64,000 bases of DNA. Source: Saccharomyces uvarum. Lineage: Eukaryota; Ascomycota; Saccharomycetes; Saccharomycetales; Saccharomycetaceae. The notes under the pieces are model-generated. The model saw nothing but the letters and a program-made list of their open reading frames with translations. It had not been told where the DNA came from and searched no databases. This document shows positions 7,999 through 18,218 of this stretch, in pieces (the stretch's first letter is position 1; every line of letters begins with the position of its first letter). The translations under genes and the position numbers were made by a program. The stretch lies in the NCBI GenBank assembly GCA_947243795.1, contig OX365943.1, forward strand, positions 124,001-188,000, read 5' to 3'.

Positions 7999-10380
7999 AT
8001 GCAAACACTACTGATACTATGGTGTCTGATATGCACATGCCTGGTAGCACCAGTGGCAGCCAAGAAAAGGACACTGAAGGCGACCTCGCTGGTCACGTGC
8101 ATGGAGAATTCACAGCTATCAGCCAACAGCTTCGAGGTGTCGTTCTCTCCAAGCGACAGAGCGCTGCATTATGATCTGGATATGACCACGCAGATCGACT
8201 CGTACATCACAGCGTACGTGGACGTGTACGCGTACGGGTTCAAAATCATAACAAAGGACTTCGACGTGTGCTCCATGAACTGGAAGCAGTTCTGTCCCGT
8301 GCACCCAGGTAACATCCAGATCGACTCGATCGAGTACATCGCCCAAAATTACGTGGACATGATCCCGGGGATCGCCTACCAAGTGCCGGATATCGATGCG
8401 TACGTGAGGCTTAACATTTACAACAACGTTAGCGAGAATTTGGCGTGTATCCAGGTTTTCTTCTCCAATGGGAAGACCGTTTCGCAGATCGGTGTCAAAT
8501 GGGTCACTGCAGTGATAGCCGGTATTGGGTTGCTGACCTCGGCCATTCTGTCCACTTTTGGGAACTCCACAGCCGCATCGCACATCTCGGCAAACACCAT
8601 GTCGCTGTTCTTGTACTTCCAGTCCGTCGCTGTGGTCGCAATGCAACATGTTGATAGCGTCCCACCCGTTGCTGCTGCTTGGTCCGAAAACCTGGCTTGG
8701 TCGATGGGGTTAATCCGTATCACGTTCATGCAGAAGATTTTCCGTTGGTACGTGGACGCGACCGGGGGCTCTGCCTCACTATATTTGACGGCGACAACAA
8801 TGTCTGTGCTCACCCAGAGAGGCATGGACTACCTAAAATCCACTTCTATCTACAAGAGGGCCGAAAACGTCTTGTACGGTAACGCAAACACTTTGATCTT
8901 CAGAGGTATCAAAAGAATGGGGTACCGTATGAAAATTGAAAACACCGCTATTGTCTGTACTGGGTTCACATTCTTTGTGATCTGTGGGTACTTCTTGGCC
9001 GGGTTCATCATGGCCTGCAAGTATGGTATTGAGTTGTGCATAAGATGTGGCTGGGTACGAAGTGACCGGTTTTACCAATTCAGACAGAATTGGAAGTCCG
9101 TCCTAAAGGGATCCTTATTGAGATACCTGTACATTGGATTTACGCAACTGACCATTTTAAGTTTTTGGGAGTTCACTGAAAGAGATTCCGCGGGGGTTAT
9201 AGTCATTGCATGTTTGTTTATCGTCCTATCATGCGGATTGATGGCTTGGGCTGCATACAGAACGATTTTCTTTGCTAGCAAGTCTGTGGAAATGTACAAC
9301 AACCCGGCCGCTTTGTTGTATGGTGATGAATATGTCCTAAACAAGTACGGGTTTTTCTACACCATGTTTAACGCAAACCATTATTGGTGGAATGCCGTCT
9401 TGTTGACGTATGTTTTCATGAAGGCGTTATTCATTGGATTTGCACAAGCTTCCGGTAAAACACAAGCGTTGGCAATTTTCATCATCGATCTAGCATATTT
9501 CGTTGCCATAATTCGTTATAAACCATATCTGGACCGTCCAACAAATATTGTCAATATCTTTATTTGTACGGTTACCTTGGTCAATTCGTTTCTTTTCATG
9601 TTTTTCTCAGACTTATTCAACCAGAATTACGCTGTGTCTGCCATCATGGGTTGGGTATTCTTCATCTTGAATGCCGCCTTCTCCTTATTATTATTATTAA
9701 TGATTTTAACCTTTACGGGAATTATCGTATTCTCCAAGAACCCAGACTCAAGATTCAAACCAGCAAAGGATGACAGAGCATCTTTCCAAAAGCATGCTAT
9801 TTCCGAAGAGGGTGGTTTGAACAAATCCGTGGCTAACGAATTAATGGCTCTAGGTAATGTGGCCAAGGATCATACTGAAAACTGGGAAAACGAATTAAAG
9901 AGTCAAGAAGGAAAGAGTGAAGAGAATCTTTTCGGCGCTGAATACGATGATGAGAAAACCGGTGCCAACTCAGATAATGCAGAAAGTAGTAGTAAAGAGA
10001 CTACTCGTCCGACTTTCTCCGAGAAAGTTTTACGTTCATTATCCATCAAGAGGAATAAGAGTAAGCTGGGCAGCTTTAGAAGGAAAAGTCCCGATAAGGT
10101 AGCACAGAAAGAGCTATCAACCGGCAGTACAAGCTCTTCGCCTAACATCAAATCATACCCTGGTGTTTCGCATACGAGGCAAGAATCTGAGGCAAACAAT
10201 GGTCTAATAGACGCATACGAAGACGATGATTTCAGTCTGATGGAACCAAGCGTGCCCGACGATGCCACCAGTTACAATCAAATGGACATAATGCCAGTAC
10301 GAGATATGAGTTTGAACAGCATGCCAGATACCCAAGATGTTACCAAAAAGGCAAATATCTTAGATTCTAATTATTTGTAG
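7999..10380 (+). CDS. FLC1: Flc1, ER/plasma-membrane TRP-like flavin carrier
   Basis: 793 residues from the ATG at 7999, which matches the S. cerevisiae start and gives a textbook signal peptide (MQTLLILWCLICTCLVAPVAA, cleavage likely before KK). An in-frame ATG also exists at 7951 and would add 16 residues (MKGFPLLHTGPNAAPR) before the same hydrophobic core. After the signal comes a lumenal ML-like lipid-binding domain (about 25-165), then roughly nine membrane segments (170-640) of the fungal TRP-like family, then a charged cytosolic tail with a KSLG-type basic patch. Flc proteins are implicated in FAD transport into the ER, calcium handling and cell-wall upkeep. The 5' third is strongly GC-rich; the 3' part is ordinary yeast composition. 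Confidence 0.93.
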   Translation: MQTLLILWCLICTCLVAPVAAKKRTLKATSLVTCMENSQLSANSFEVSFSPSDRALHYDLDMTTQIDSYITAYVDVYAYGFKIITKDFDVCSMNWKQFCPVHPGNIQIDSIEYIAQNYVDMIPGIAYQVPDIDAYVRLNIYNNVSENLACIQVFFSNGKTVSQIGVKWVTAVIAGIGLLTSAILSTFGNSTAASHISANTMSLFLYFQSVAVVAMQHVDSVPPVAAAWSENLAWSMGLIRITFMQKIFRWYVDATGGSASLYLTATTMSVLTQRGMDYLKSTSIYKRAENVLYGNANTLIFRGIKRMGYRMKIENTAIVCTGFTFFVICGYFLAGFIMACKYGIELCIRCGWVRSDRFYQFRQNWKSVLKGSLLRYLYIGFTQLTILSFWEFTERDSAGVIVIACLFIVLSCGLMAWAAYRTIFFASKSVEMYNNPAALLYGDEYVLNKYGFFYTMFNANHYWWNAVLLTYVFMKALFIGFAQASGKTQALAIFIIDLAYFVAIIRYKPYLDRPTNIVNIFICTVTLVNSFLFMFFSDLFNQNYAVSAIMGWVFFILNAAFSLLLLLMILTFTGIIVFSKNPDSRFKPAKDDRASFQKHAISEEGGLNKSVANELMALGNVAKDHTENWENELKSQEGKSEENLFGAEYDDEKTGANSDNAESSSKETTRPTFSEKVLRSLSIKRNKSKLGSFRRKSPDKVAQKELSTGSTSSSPNIKSYPGVSHTRQESEANNGLIDAYEDDDFSLMEPSVPDDATSYNQMDIMPVRDMSLNSMPDTQDVTKKANILDSNYL

Positions 10381-10770
10381 ACTTCAGATAGACTAAGGGG
10401 AAAAGAGACGAAGAAACAAAACATAATCCTACTGCGTTGCTCTTCTTTCGAGAAACGAACACTCAACTATTTACAAGGATAAATATTCTAATATTCATAT
10501 TACTATTAACTTTTGTATTTTTAACAATATAGACTTCAATTTCATTGTACAACACGATGAACTATTATATTGGAATGCACGGATTTAGACTGAGGAAAAA
10601 GCAGTCTTTTTATTTGGGCGCGATGCATCGAGGGGGAGAAATTTTTTGTTTTTATTTTTTTTTTTTTTTTTCAATTTAGTGTATTCTATGCCATCTTGGA
10701 TTTAAAGAAAATGTTTCATGACTGCTAATTCTTATTATAGTACTTTGAAACAAACAGCAGGTCAGCAAAA
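10381..10770. promoter_or_regulatory. RPL1A promoter: Rap1-type box plus poly(dT)
   Basis: 390 bp. TGCACGGATTT at 10576-10586 is the reverse complement of AAATCCGTGCA, close to the Rap1 RPG-box, about 190 bp upstream of the RPL1A ATG. It is followed by a T-tract of about 18 near 10653-10671, the usual nucleosome-poor element of yeast ribosomal protein promoters. Both are seen directly; binding is inferred. Confidence 0.6.
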
Positions 10771-11424
10771 ATGTCTAAGATTACTTCTTCTCAAGTTAGA
10801 GAACACGTCAAGGAATTGTTGAAGTACTCCAACGAAACCAAGAAGAGAAACTTCTTGGAAACCGTCGAATTGCAAGTCGGTTTGAAGAACTATGACCCTC
10901 AAAGAGACAAGCGTTTCTCCGGTTCTTTGAAATTGCCAATCTGTCCAAGACCAAACATGTCCCTATGTATCTTCGGTGATGCTTTCGATGTTGATAGAGC
11001 TAAGTCCTGTGGTGTCGACGCCATGTCCGTTGATGACTTGAAGAAGTTGAACAAGAACAAGAAGTTGATCAAGAAGTTGTCCAAGAAGTACAACGCTTTC
11101 ATCGCTTCCGAAGTCTTGATCAAGCAAGTTCCAAGACTATTGGGTCCTCAATTGTCCAAGGCTGGTAAGTTCCCAACCCCAGTTTCTCACAACGATGACT
11201 TGTACAGCAAGGTCACCGATGTCAGATCTACCATCAAGTTTCAATTGAAGAAGGTCTTGTGTTTGGCTGTTGCCGTCGGTAACGTCGAAATGGAAGAAGA
11301 CGTTTTGGCTAACCAAATCTTAATGTCCGTCAACTTTTTGGTCTCTTTGTTAAAGAAGAACTGGCAAAATGTTGGCTCCTTGGTCGTTAAGTCCTCCATG
11401 GGTCCAGCTTTCAGATTGTACTAA
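10771..11424 (+). CDS. RPL1A: Rpl1A, large-subunit ribosomal protein uL1
   Basis: 217 residues, the full length of yeast uL1. It forms the L1 stalk of the 60S subunit, which binds 25S rRNA and moves with E-site tRNA. Conserved features include the start [39 protein letters not shown] and the RNA-binding PKA-like part [14 protein letters not shown]. Codon use is strongly biased to highly expressed yeast codons (AAG, TTG, GGT, TCC), unlike its neighbours. RPL1B, the second copy in yeast, encodes the same protein, so the locus alone distinguishes RPL1A: it lies between FLC1 and PCL8. Confidence 0.97.
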   Translation: MSKITSSQVREHVKELLKYSNETKKRNFLETVELQVGLKNYDPQRDKRFSGSLKLPICPRPNMSLCIFGDAFDVDRAKSCGVDAMSVDDLKKLNKNKKLIKKLSKKYNAFIASEVLIKQVPRLLGPQLSKAGKFPTPVSHNDDLYSKVTDVRSTIKFQLKKVLCLAVAVGNVEMEEDVLANQILMSVNFLVSLLKKNWQNVGSLVVKSSMGPAFRLY

Positions 11425-11830
11425 GCATAATTATACCTTTCTATAAAAGACATTTCTAAATATCTATTTAATATTATAAGAAGAACGTAATTTAAAGTTA
11501 CAATACATCACAATAATCCTATCATAATAAGGAAATGGAGAAGCACATCTGAGAAAGAACACCAATTCTCTCTTGAACCTGATTATCCCAATCACGATGC
11601 TATCTTTGGTATTACTCTGGTTGTCTTGATTGCCATTAAGTACTCCAAAGGGAAAAGTGCGGCGCGGAAAGGCAGTTGCAGGGAATTTCGCTTTGCTTTC
11701 CCTGTTTAGATCAGAAACGACAAAGAAGGATCCCCAGATGGGAATACACTCGGGGGTTTCTGTGTTTTGATAAGAAATGATAATATCAAGAAGAGCTTGT
11801 TTAAGGTTCTGCAGATAAAAAAGAAGCATT
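11425..11830. other. RPL1A-PCL8 intergenic region
   Basis: 406 bp between tandem genes. No factor motif I would stand behind. A 251-codon minus-strand frame (11464-12219) spans it and the PCL8 5' end; I treat it as a shadow. Confidence 0.5.
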
Positions 11831-13339
11831 ATGACTAATGAGGAAGGCCCTAACAAGTGTCTCGTTAATGACGTTTTAGCCCGGAGTATGTCAGAATTCG
11901 ATGATGATGATGATGAAGATGAAGATGAAAATGATAGTGACATGTGCAGGGCTAATGATGAAGGAGAGGATGTCTTTGACTTGCCGCTCAAGACGGGCAT
12001 CTCGCAAAGCAGGAATTTCTCCGAAGTAAATGGTGTGTTGGATCCGTTATCCAGTTTGCATGGTCCATCCAAGAGGGTGAGGTTCAAACAACGAAGGCAG
12101 CAGCAGCAGCAGCAGCAGCAGCAACAACATAATAATAATAATGACTTTAATGCTGATGTGAATTTGAAGAGCCCGTCCGGTAAAAAGCTGGATGTGGAAC
12201 AGCTGATACAGTCTGCCAACGAAATTAACGATTACCTTGCTAATAACATTGACAAAGTAAACAGCTTCAATTCCGAACTTTTGAGCAACAGTGGTAAACT
12301 GCCTGGGAAAGCCAAGAGTGACACAGCAACTCAGGGCACTGGCCGTTTAGATTCTATGTCGAACTTTGCTTTGAGCGACACAGAGCTGGACAATGATGAC
12401 GACGATTACCTGCTGGATCCTCTAGCAAATGGTAGTTCCAGTACTACGACCGTGGACCGCCATGGTTACAGTTTATTAGATGAGGCTCTGTCTACTTCCG
12501 ATAAGGAGAAAATATATACGAACAAGATCAATTCGAATAGTCAAGTAGATACTGATGACCACATCCACGAGAGCGGGAACACGACCAGTGATAACGAAGT
12601 GGATACCAATGGGCCCTCTGAGGCCATTGATTACACAAAGTTCGACTCTTTCCCGTATCCTCCGTCGCTTACCTCTAATGAAGAGCCGCCGGATTTGAAA
12701 GTACTAAGCATCGAGTCTGAACAGGAAAACGAAAAAGAGCTACGACGAATATCCTTACTCTTGGATCACTACGAATCAATAAAGAAATTACCTGATCTAT
12801 CTGATGATGAAGCTTTATCAAAATTTCGTGAGAATATCGATTTAATTTTGCAGCTCTCCAAGAAAATTGATGAGAACGCAAACACCTTAGCCATTTCCGC
12901 TGAAGACCCTCAAAAATTTGTTAATTTTACAATGAAGAACCCACCTTCCTTATCATTCAAAGATTTCATTGATAGAATCCAGAACAAATGCATGTTTGGT
13001 GCCATAGTCTATCTTGGTGCCACCTATTTACTTCAACTAGTCTTTCTGACAAGAGACGAACTAGACGGCCCTATCAGGCTAAAGGCCAAACTACAAGAGG
13101 ACCAAACACATAGGATCATCATATCCACAATACGAATTGCCACCAAATTATTAGAAGATTTCGTTCATTCTCAAAATTACATCTGCAAAGTTTTCGGTAT
13201 ATCCAAAAGACTGCTAACTAAACTGGAAATTTCCTTTTTGGCAAGCGTGAATTTTGATGGGTTAATGATCACTTGCGAGAAACTGGAAAAAACATCGCAT
13301 ATCCTCGACGACACAAGACAGGCATTGGGAAATCCATGA
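11831..13339 (+). CDS. PCL8: Pcl8, Pho85 cyclin
   Basis: 502 residues. The N-terminal two-thirds are disordered and low complexity: an acidic DDDDDEDEDEND run (about residues 25-36), a Gln tract of 11 from pure CAG repeats (DNA 12098-12128), then an Asn run. The C-terminal cyclin box (about 370-495) carries FKDFIDRIQNKCMFGAIVYLG, TIRIATKLLEDFVHSQNYICKVFGISKRLLTKLEISFLASVNF, typical of the Pho80-like Pcl6/7/8/10 group. Pcl8 and Pcl10 direct the kinase Pho85 to glycogen synthase Gsy2 and so restrain glycogen storage. I recall 492 residues in S. cerevisiae; the difference probably lies in the repeat-rich part. Confidence 0.94.
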   Translation: MTNEEGPNKCLVNDVLARSMSEFDDDDDEDEDENDSDMCRANDEGEDVFDLPLKTGISQSRNFSEVNGVLDPLSSLHGPSKRVRFKQRRQQQQQQQQQQHNNNNDFNADVNLKSPSGKKLDVEQLIQSANEINDYLANNIDKVNSFNSELLSNSGKLPGKAKSDTATQGTGRLDSMSNFALSDTELDNDDDDYLLDPLANGSSSTTTVDRHGYSLLDEALSTSDKEKIYTNKINSNSQVDTDDHIHESGNTTSDNEVDTNGPSEAIDYTKFDSFPYPPSLTSNEEPPDLKVLSIESEQENEKELRRISLLLDHYESIKKLPDLSDDEALSKFRENIDLILQLSKKIDENANTLAISAEDPQKFVNFTMKNPPSLSFKDFIDRIQNKCMFGAIVYLGATYLLQLVFLTRDELDGPIRLKAKLQEDQTHRIIISTIRIATKLLEDFVHSQNYICKVFGISKRLLTKLEISFLASVNFDGLMITCEKLEKTSHILDDTRQALGNP

Positions 13340-13788
13340 CGTTGCATACATATTATACAGGTTCATTGTATTTTCCGTTTATTTTTTTTATCGTATTTAG
13401 TTCAATCCTTAATTTTTTTTTTCACAACTCAAGCAAAATAACATCGCACGACCAGTCATGAAGTGGAGCCCCGCAATAGAACTCTCAGTATATAATAGCT
13501 TGCGGGAGTCCCTGCGAAACAACAGTTCCACAATTTGTGCCCAAGATGTCGCATTATTATACGTTATACTGTTATATCGTATACGCCTGTATTACCCGAC
13601 AACTCCGTCTTCAACGCGTTGACTAGAAAAATTGAGCAAGAGATCGCATAAAAACCAAAAGAAGGAAAAAGACTTACTTGTTAAGTAGCGAAGTATTATG
13701 GGAGATTTTCAGATAGACGAATAGTTCTGTAAATTAGTTTTTCTTTTTTTTAAGACATCACTATAATTAACAATATAAAGTTGGAATA
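13340..13788. other. PCL8-SAR1 intergenic region
   Basis: 449 bp with the SAR1 promoter. A TATATAA box is at 13489-13495, 300 bp upstream of the SAR1 ATG. No RNA gene seen; short palindromic stretches near 13560-13590 (TATACG...CGTATA) are too weak to call. Confidence 0.5.
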
Positions 13789-14493
13789 ATGGCTGGTTGG
13801 GATATTTTTGGTTGGTGTATGTTATCGTTTTTTTCGTTCTTCTCGAATGCTTAGATTTAATGCGGTTAGCTTTCAGTGCTCTCAGTTTGAATTTTACTTC
13901 TCCCTCCCCAGAGATTGTGCTTTTTACTAACTTCATTTTGTTGTACAGTCAGAGATGTGTTGGCTTCCCTTGGTTTGTGGAACAAGCATGGTAAACTACT
14001 TTTCCTAGGTTTGGATAATGCCGGTAAGACCACATTGTTACATATGCTAAAGAACGATAGATTAGCCACTTTACAACCAACATGGCATCCAACTTCTGAA
14101 GAATTGGCAATCGGTAACATCAAGTTCACAACTTTCGATTTGGGTGGCCATATTCAAGCTCGTCGTTTGTGGAAGGACTATTTCCCAGAAGTGAATGGCA
14201 TTGTCTTCTTAGTCGATGCTGCTGATCCTGAAAGATTTGATGAAGCCCGTGTTGAGTTAGATGCCCTATTCAACATTGCTGAATTGAAAGATGTTCCATT
14301 TGTCATCCTTGGTAACAAGATCGACGCTCCAAATGCTGTTTCTGAAGCTGAATTACGTTCTGCTTTGGGCTTATTGAATACTACTGGTTCTCAAAGAATC
14401 GAAGGTCAAAGACCAGTCGAAGTTTTCATGTGTTCCGTTGTCATGAGAAATGGTTACTTAGAGGCCTTCCAATGGTTATCTCAATATATCTAA
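13789..14493 (+). CDS. SAR1: Sar1, COPII small GTPase (two exons)
   Basis: Exon 1 is 13789-13816 and exon 2 is 13949-14493; joined they give 190 residues, the exact family length. The junction falls inside a Phe codon (TGG T|TC AGA, giving GWFRDV). Sar1 recruits the COPII coat at ER exit sites when loaded with GTP by Sec12. Motifs: the amphipathic N-terminus [10 protein letters not shown] that inserts in the membrane, G1 GLDNAGKT, G3 DLGGH, G4 NKID. The frame upstream of exon 2 (from 13915) is intron read-through, not coding. The identity is certain. Confidence 0.97.
13817..13948 (+). other. SAR1 intron
   Basis: 132 nt with a consensus 5' splice site GTATGT at 13817, branch point TACTAAC at 13925-13931 and 3' site ACAG ending at 13948. 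The branch is 17 nt from the acceptor. No snoRNA boxes seen inside. Confidence 0.93.
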
Positions 14494-14696
14494 CTGACTT
14501 ATATATATCTGTATCATTTATATATGATATTCACCTAAATTCAACAGCTTTGTAATAATCAAGAAATTACATAAGGGTGTGCTTATGTGCTTCCTTCCCT
14601 TCTACGCACATCATTTTTATCCAGATCGTTTAGTATAATGGGTTGAAGTACAAATATGTTACATGTGAAATATATGTATATATATATATTGAAAAT

Positions 14697-17600
14697 TTAT
14701 CTCCTCATCTTACGTGGACGAGACTCATCGTCACCATCCATGGTTGTTCTTTTACCATTCTTGGCGAAATATTCTTTCTTCTTTTCTTTATCCTTTTGTG
14801 CCTTTTCTTCTTCCATCTTAGCCAATTTTTTCAGTCTTTCTTTACGTTGATCAGCCTTTTGTTCCTTTTTCTTGCTATCCTTGGCTCTTGAGATCGTCAA
14901 CACTTTTTGCATAAACGATCTTGCCTTCTTTTCATCACCACCCAAAACAACAGCTCTTTTGGCCATATAAGTTTTCTTCTTTTGGGGTTTCATTTGGTGG
15001 ATTTGGGATTTAAATGGCAAGTCCTTTTGAACAGCCCTTGGAATTTTTAGACCGTTGAAGTGTCTCTCTACACGTTCGATCTTTTGGTATGCACTATCTG
15101 GATTAGATGGTGTTTCCAAACTCATGGCGGCTCTAATTTGACCGGTTAATCTTACACCCTTCCATTCAGTTTTCTCTTTCAACAACAGAGAAGTAACTGG
15201 GTTATAGAATCTCTTAACATGGACAGGATACCAAGATCTTAATATCACGATATCACTCATCAAAATCTTATCTTCGAAAGAGGCTCTAAAGTGGCCTTCA
15301 GGTTTTGACAAGGCTCTCTTGATCTCACCACGAATACCTGAAACAGTTTTAATTTGTGCACCTTCAAATCTAGCGACTTCCATAGCACTTGAGAACATTT
15401 CCTTGATGAAAGCTGTGTTTTTGAAAACTTTATAAGGAAACCCTACTAATTTCAGTTTTTTGACAATTTCAACGTTCACGTCTATTTCTTCAACAACACC
15501 TGTTGCTGCAATTCTGAAACCGCCTCTAGTATCACTGTTAGCGACTATTTGGACACCGCAGAATGGTGTGTTTGGAGAACACAAAGGACCGTAGAAAGCT
15601 GCATTACAATAAGTATGTTCTGGCGTATATTTCAACATTCTCGTTCTTGTTCTAGAATCACTCGTCGTGTAAATTGGTAAAGTTTGGAACCTTCTCCAAC
15701 CCAAAGACAAGACCAATGGATCGTTGGTCTTTAAAATCTTTTTATGCCAACGGTGTCTTCTCAATCTAGCTTTGATAATACCGAATTTTAGTTCAGTTGG
15801 TAACAAACCACCCATAACAACGGGAAACTTTGGATTGAAATTAGTAATAAACTCCATTGGAACTTTTTCGAAGACTATACGCACATAAGAACCCGCTTTG
15901 AAACCCTCGATTTTTTGACGTTGTTCTGGGGTCATTTCTTGATATTCCATATTATTAATCTCTAACTGTTTGGAGATCTTGGCCTTTTGTAATTCGTACC
16001 ATGTGTCATATTCATTGTTTTCGTCATCTTCTTTGAAATTTTCGCCTTCCTCCATTTCAAACTGTGCACGTAATTTCTCCTTCTTCGTGGCATTTAGTTC
16101 TCTTTCTTGTTCCATAGTCAAATCCTTCTTCTCTTCAGCATCGAAATTGGTAAATGAATTGTCATCTCCGTCTTCTTCTTCGTCTTCTTCGTTATTGTTT
16201 TCTTCTGCACTTTCAGAACCGTTTTCGTCTTCCAAATCTTCAAAGTCACCATATACTTCTTCGTCATTTCCATTGGAAGCTTTCTTTGCCTTCTCGTTGC
16301 CCATTATCCCAGGACCAAGGAATCGAGCTTTTATGGAATCAACATTGTTCCATTTCTTAGCAAGCCTTTCAAAAGTATCAAAGTAGGGGGCGAACTTTTC
16401 CAAATCAATCGAGTCTTCTTTAATATTTTCTTTCGTAACAGTTCCATCTGTTTTTTTGAAAAACTCATCATCAACATTCTCTTCAATGTCACTTTCGTAT
16501 TCATCACTATCTTCCTCGCCTCTCCATCTTCTTATACATTCTTCAGGTGAAACGTTATCCATGTATATCAACTTGCCGATATTCCAAGTTCTATTACTCT
16601 CTGTCCTTTTCAGCTTGTTTGCTGCATTTCTTTCCCAAGAGGATTCATCGTCACTCTCTTCAAATTCCGAGTCTGTTTCCAAGGCTAATTTTTCCGAATG
16701 TTGTTTATCAGCGTCATTGAAATCAATTTCGACCATTCTTGGTGCAGCTCCTTCTATGTCATCATCATTTGCGTAGTTTTCTTCATCGCTTGGTAAATTA
16801 TCAATGTCTGCATCTTCATCCTGAACTGACTTACCATAAATCTTTGGTTGTCTCAAAGTAGTTCTTCCCTTGCTTTTTTTCTCATCCTCTTCACTGATTT
16901 CTTCATCTTCAACGTCTAGATCTTCATCTTCGTTGACTTCATGAAGTTCGGTACCATTACTGAACAATTGTAAACCAACACCATCGAATTTTTCTGCAAT
17001 GCTTTGTTCGACACTTTGTAGACCTGTCATTAGTTTTTCACCCTCACCTCTTTCTTGACCGGGGACAAAACTTGGTTCTTCATTCTTTTTCCCGATATCA
17101 ATATAAACAGCGTCCTTATCCATCAACACACCTCCGACATCAGACATTGGTGCATATATCAACTTGTCTTTATCATCTAATCTTTTACGTCTTCTTGTTG
17201 TAGAGCCAGTAGTGACTTCTCCGTTAGCTTTTGCTTCTTCCTTCATCTTTTCACGTTCAAAATCATCCAATTTTTGCTGATAAAAAGGTGTTGGACATGG
17301 ATCTGGTAACTTTTCCACCTGCGCTACTGAAAAATCACCAACACCAGCAATATGTACTCTAGTACCTGGCGCAGAAGGCAAAGGAGTACCATGCAAATAA
17401 CCATAGAGAGCGACCCTACGGTCTATTTGCTGTCCTTGGGTCTCTAATAACTCCGGATGTGTTAAGTCTGTGAACCTATCAGCTAACATATAAGGATGTT
17501 CGTTTCTCCATTTCAATGGTCTAAACTTCATAACAGAGATAAATCTGGAAAGGTTTAAAATTTCTCTATCAGGATATCTTCCGTTTATGACACCGGATAA

Positions 17601-18218
17601 ATAAAACAACTTCGCACCTTGATAAACTTCTGTCCAAAATCTATGCTTTAATCTTTTCTTAGAAGCCCTCAAAGTAGATTGAGATTTGAACAAGTCAAGA
17701 TGAGTAGCTACACCGAGAACCCTTGGCATACCATGGTGTTGAGCAATATTTAAAAATTCCATTGTTTCCATTTCAAAACCGAAATTACCATCGATTAGCA
17801 ATAGAACTAGATCTGCAATTTTGGCAATATCGATCATCGCATTCAGGTCATCTGCAGGACATTCTAAAAATGTTAGCCTTCTATGTTTACCAGAAACGAC
17901 AGTAACGGGGCCTTGAATGTCATTTAAAGTACTCTTTGTCATTCTCCTCACCAAGGACTTGATTAAAGTAGTCTTACCTGTTCCTGGTGGACCTACAACG
18001 GCAACGATAAACGGAGGCGGATCGTCATCTGGGGTACGATCAATCATGGGAACATGAAGTTTCCTCTCGTTCACGTCACTTGATCTTAGCATAGTTCTTG
18101 CCATCTTACCTGGAGCTGCCACGGCAAATGCCTTTGCATTATGGCCCTGCGTATGCAGCTTCTTTTTGGCTGTGTTCTTATCTTTCGCTTTCCGATGCTG
18201 TTTATTAGACTGCTCCAT
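14697..18218 (-). CDS. BMS1: Bms1, GTPase of the 90S pre-ribosome
   Basis: 1173 residues from the ATG at 18218 (MEQSNKQHRKAK); a longer frame upstream begins only with TTG. Bms1 is an essential nucleolar GTPase that with Rcl1 drives 18S rRNA maturation in the SSU processome. Landmarks: P-loop GPPGTGKTT at about residues 75-83, the effector-like DIQGPVTVVSGKHRRLTFLE, the AARP2CN domain (about 230-315), a long acidic middle region of D/E runs (about 440-720), and the conserved C-terminal Bms1/Tsr1 domain (about 760-1060) with VMGGLLP and YTPEHTYCNAAFYGPL, ending in a Lys/Arg-rich tail RPRKMRR. The promoter has matched PAC and RRPE elements. Convergent with SAR1. Confidence 0.96.
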   Translation of the reverse strand: MEQSNKQHRKAKDKNTAKKKLHTQGHNAKAFAVAAPGKMARTMLRSSDVNERKLHVPMIDRTPDDDPPPFIVAVVGPPGTGKTTLIKSLVRRMTKSTLNDIQGPVTVVSGKHRRLTFLECPADDLNAMIDIAKIADLVLLLIDGNFGFEMETMEFLNIAQHHGMPRVLGVATHLDLFKSQSTLRASKKRLKHRFWTEVYQGAKLFYLSGVINGRYPDREILNLSRFISVMKFRPLKWRNEHPYMLADRFTDLTHPELLETQGQQIDRRVALYGYLHGTPLPSAPGTRVHIAGVGDFSVAQVEKLPDPCPTPFYQQKLDDFEREKMKEEAKANGEVTTGSTTRRRKRLDDKDKLIYAPMSDVGGVLMDKDAVYIDIGKKNEEPSFVPGQERGEGEKLMTGLQSVEQSIAEKFDGVGLQLFSNGTELHEVNEDEDLDVEDEEISEEDEKKSKGRTTLRQPKIYGKSVQDEDADIDNLPSDEENYANDDDIEGAAPRMVEIDFNDADKQHSEKLALETDSEFEESDDESSWERNAANKLKRTESNRTWNIGKLIYMDNVSPEECIRRWRGEEDSDEYESDIEENVDDEFFKKTDGTVTKENIKEDSIDLEKFAPYFDTFERLAKKWNNVDSIKARFLGPGIMGNEKAKKASNGNDEEVYGDFEDLEDENGSESAEENNNEEDEEEDGDDNSFTNFDAEEKKDLTMEQERELNATKKEKLRAQFEMEEGENFKEDDENNEYDTWYELQKAKISKQLEINNMEYQEMTPEQRQKIEGFKAGSYVRIVFEKVPMEFITNFNPKFPVVMGGLLPTELKFGIIKARLRRHRWHKKILKTNDPLVLSLGWRRFQTLPIYTTSDSRTRTRMLKYTPEHTYCNAAFYGPLCSPNTPFCGVQIVANSDTRGGFRIAATGVVEEIDVNVEIVKKLKLVGFPYKVFKNTAFIKEMFSSAMEVARFEGAQIKTVSGIRGEIKRALSKPEGHFRASFEDKILMSDIVILRSWYPVHVKRFYNPVTSLLLKEKTEWKGVRLTGQIRAAMSLETPSNPDSAYQKIERVERHFNGLKIPRAVQKDLPFKSQIHQMKPQKKKTYMAKRAVVLGGDEKKARSFMQKVLTISRAKDSKKKEQKADQRKERLKKLAKMEEEKAQKDKEKKKEYFAKNGKRTTMDGDDESRPRKMRR

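Noticed and set aside
11464-12219. 251-codon minus-strand frame with a poly-Cys run over the PCL8 5' end and promoter
   Set aside because: The Cys and Ser runs are the antisense of CAG and GAT repeats in PCL8; the rest is AT-rich intergenic translation with no recognisable domain.
15970-16386. Ser/Phe-rich plus-strand frames inside BMS1
   Set aside because: They are the antisense of the acidic Glu/Asp codons of Bms1.
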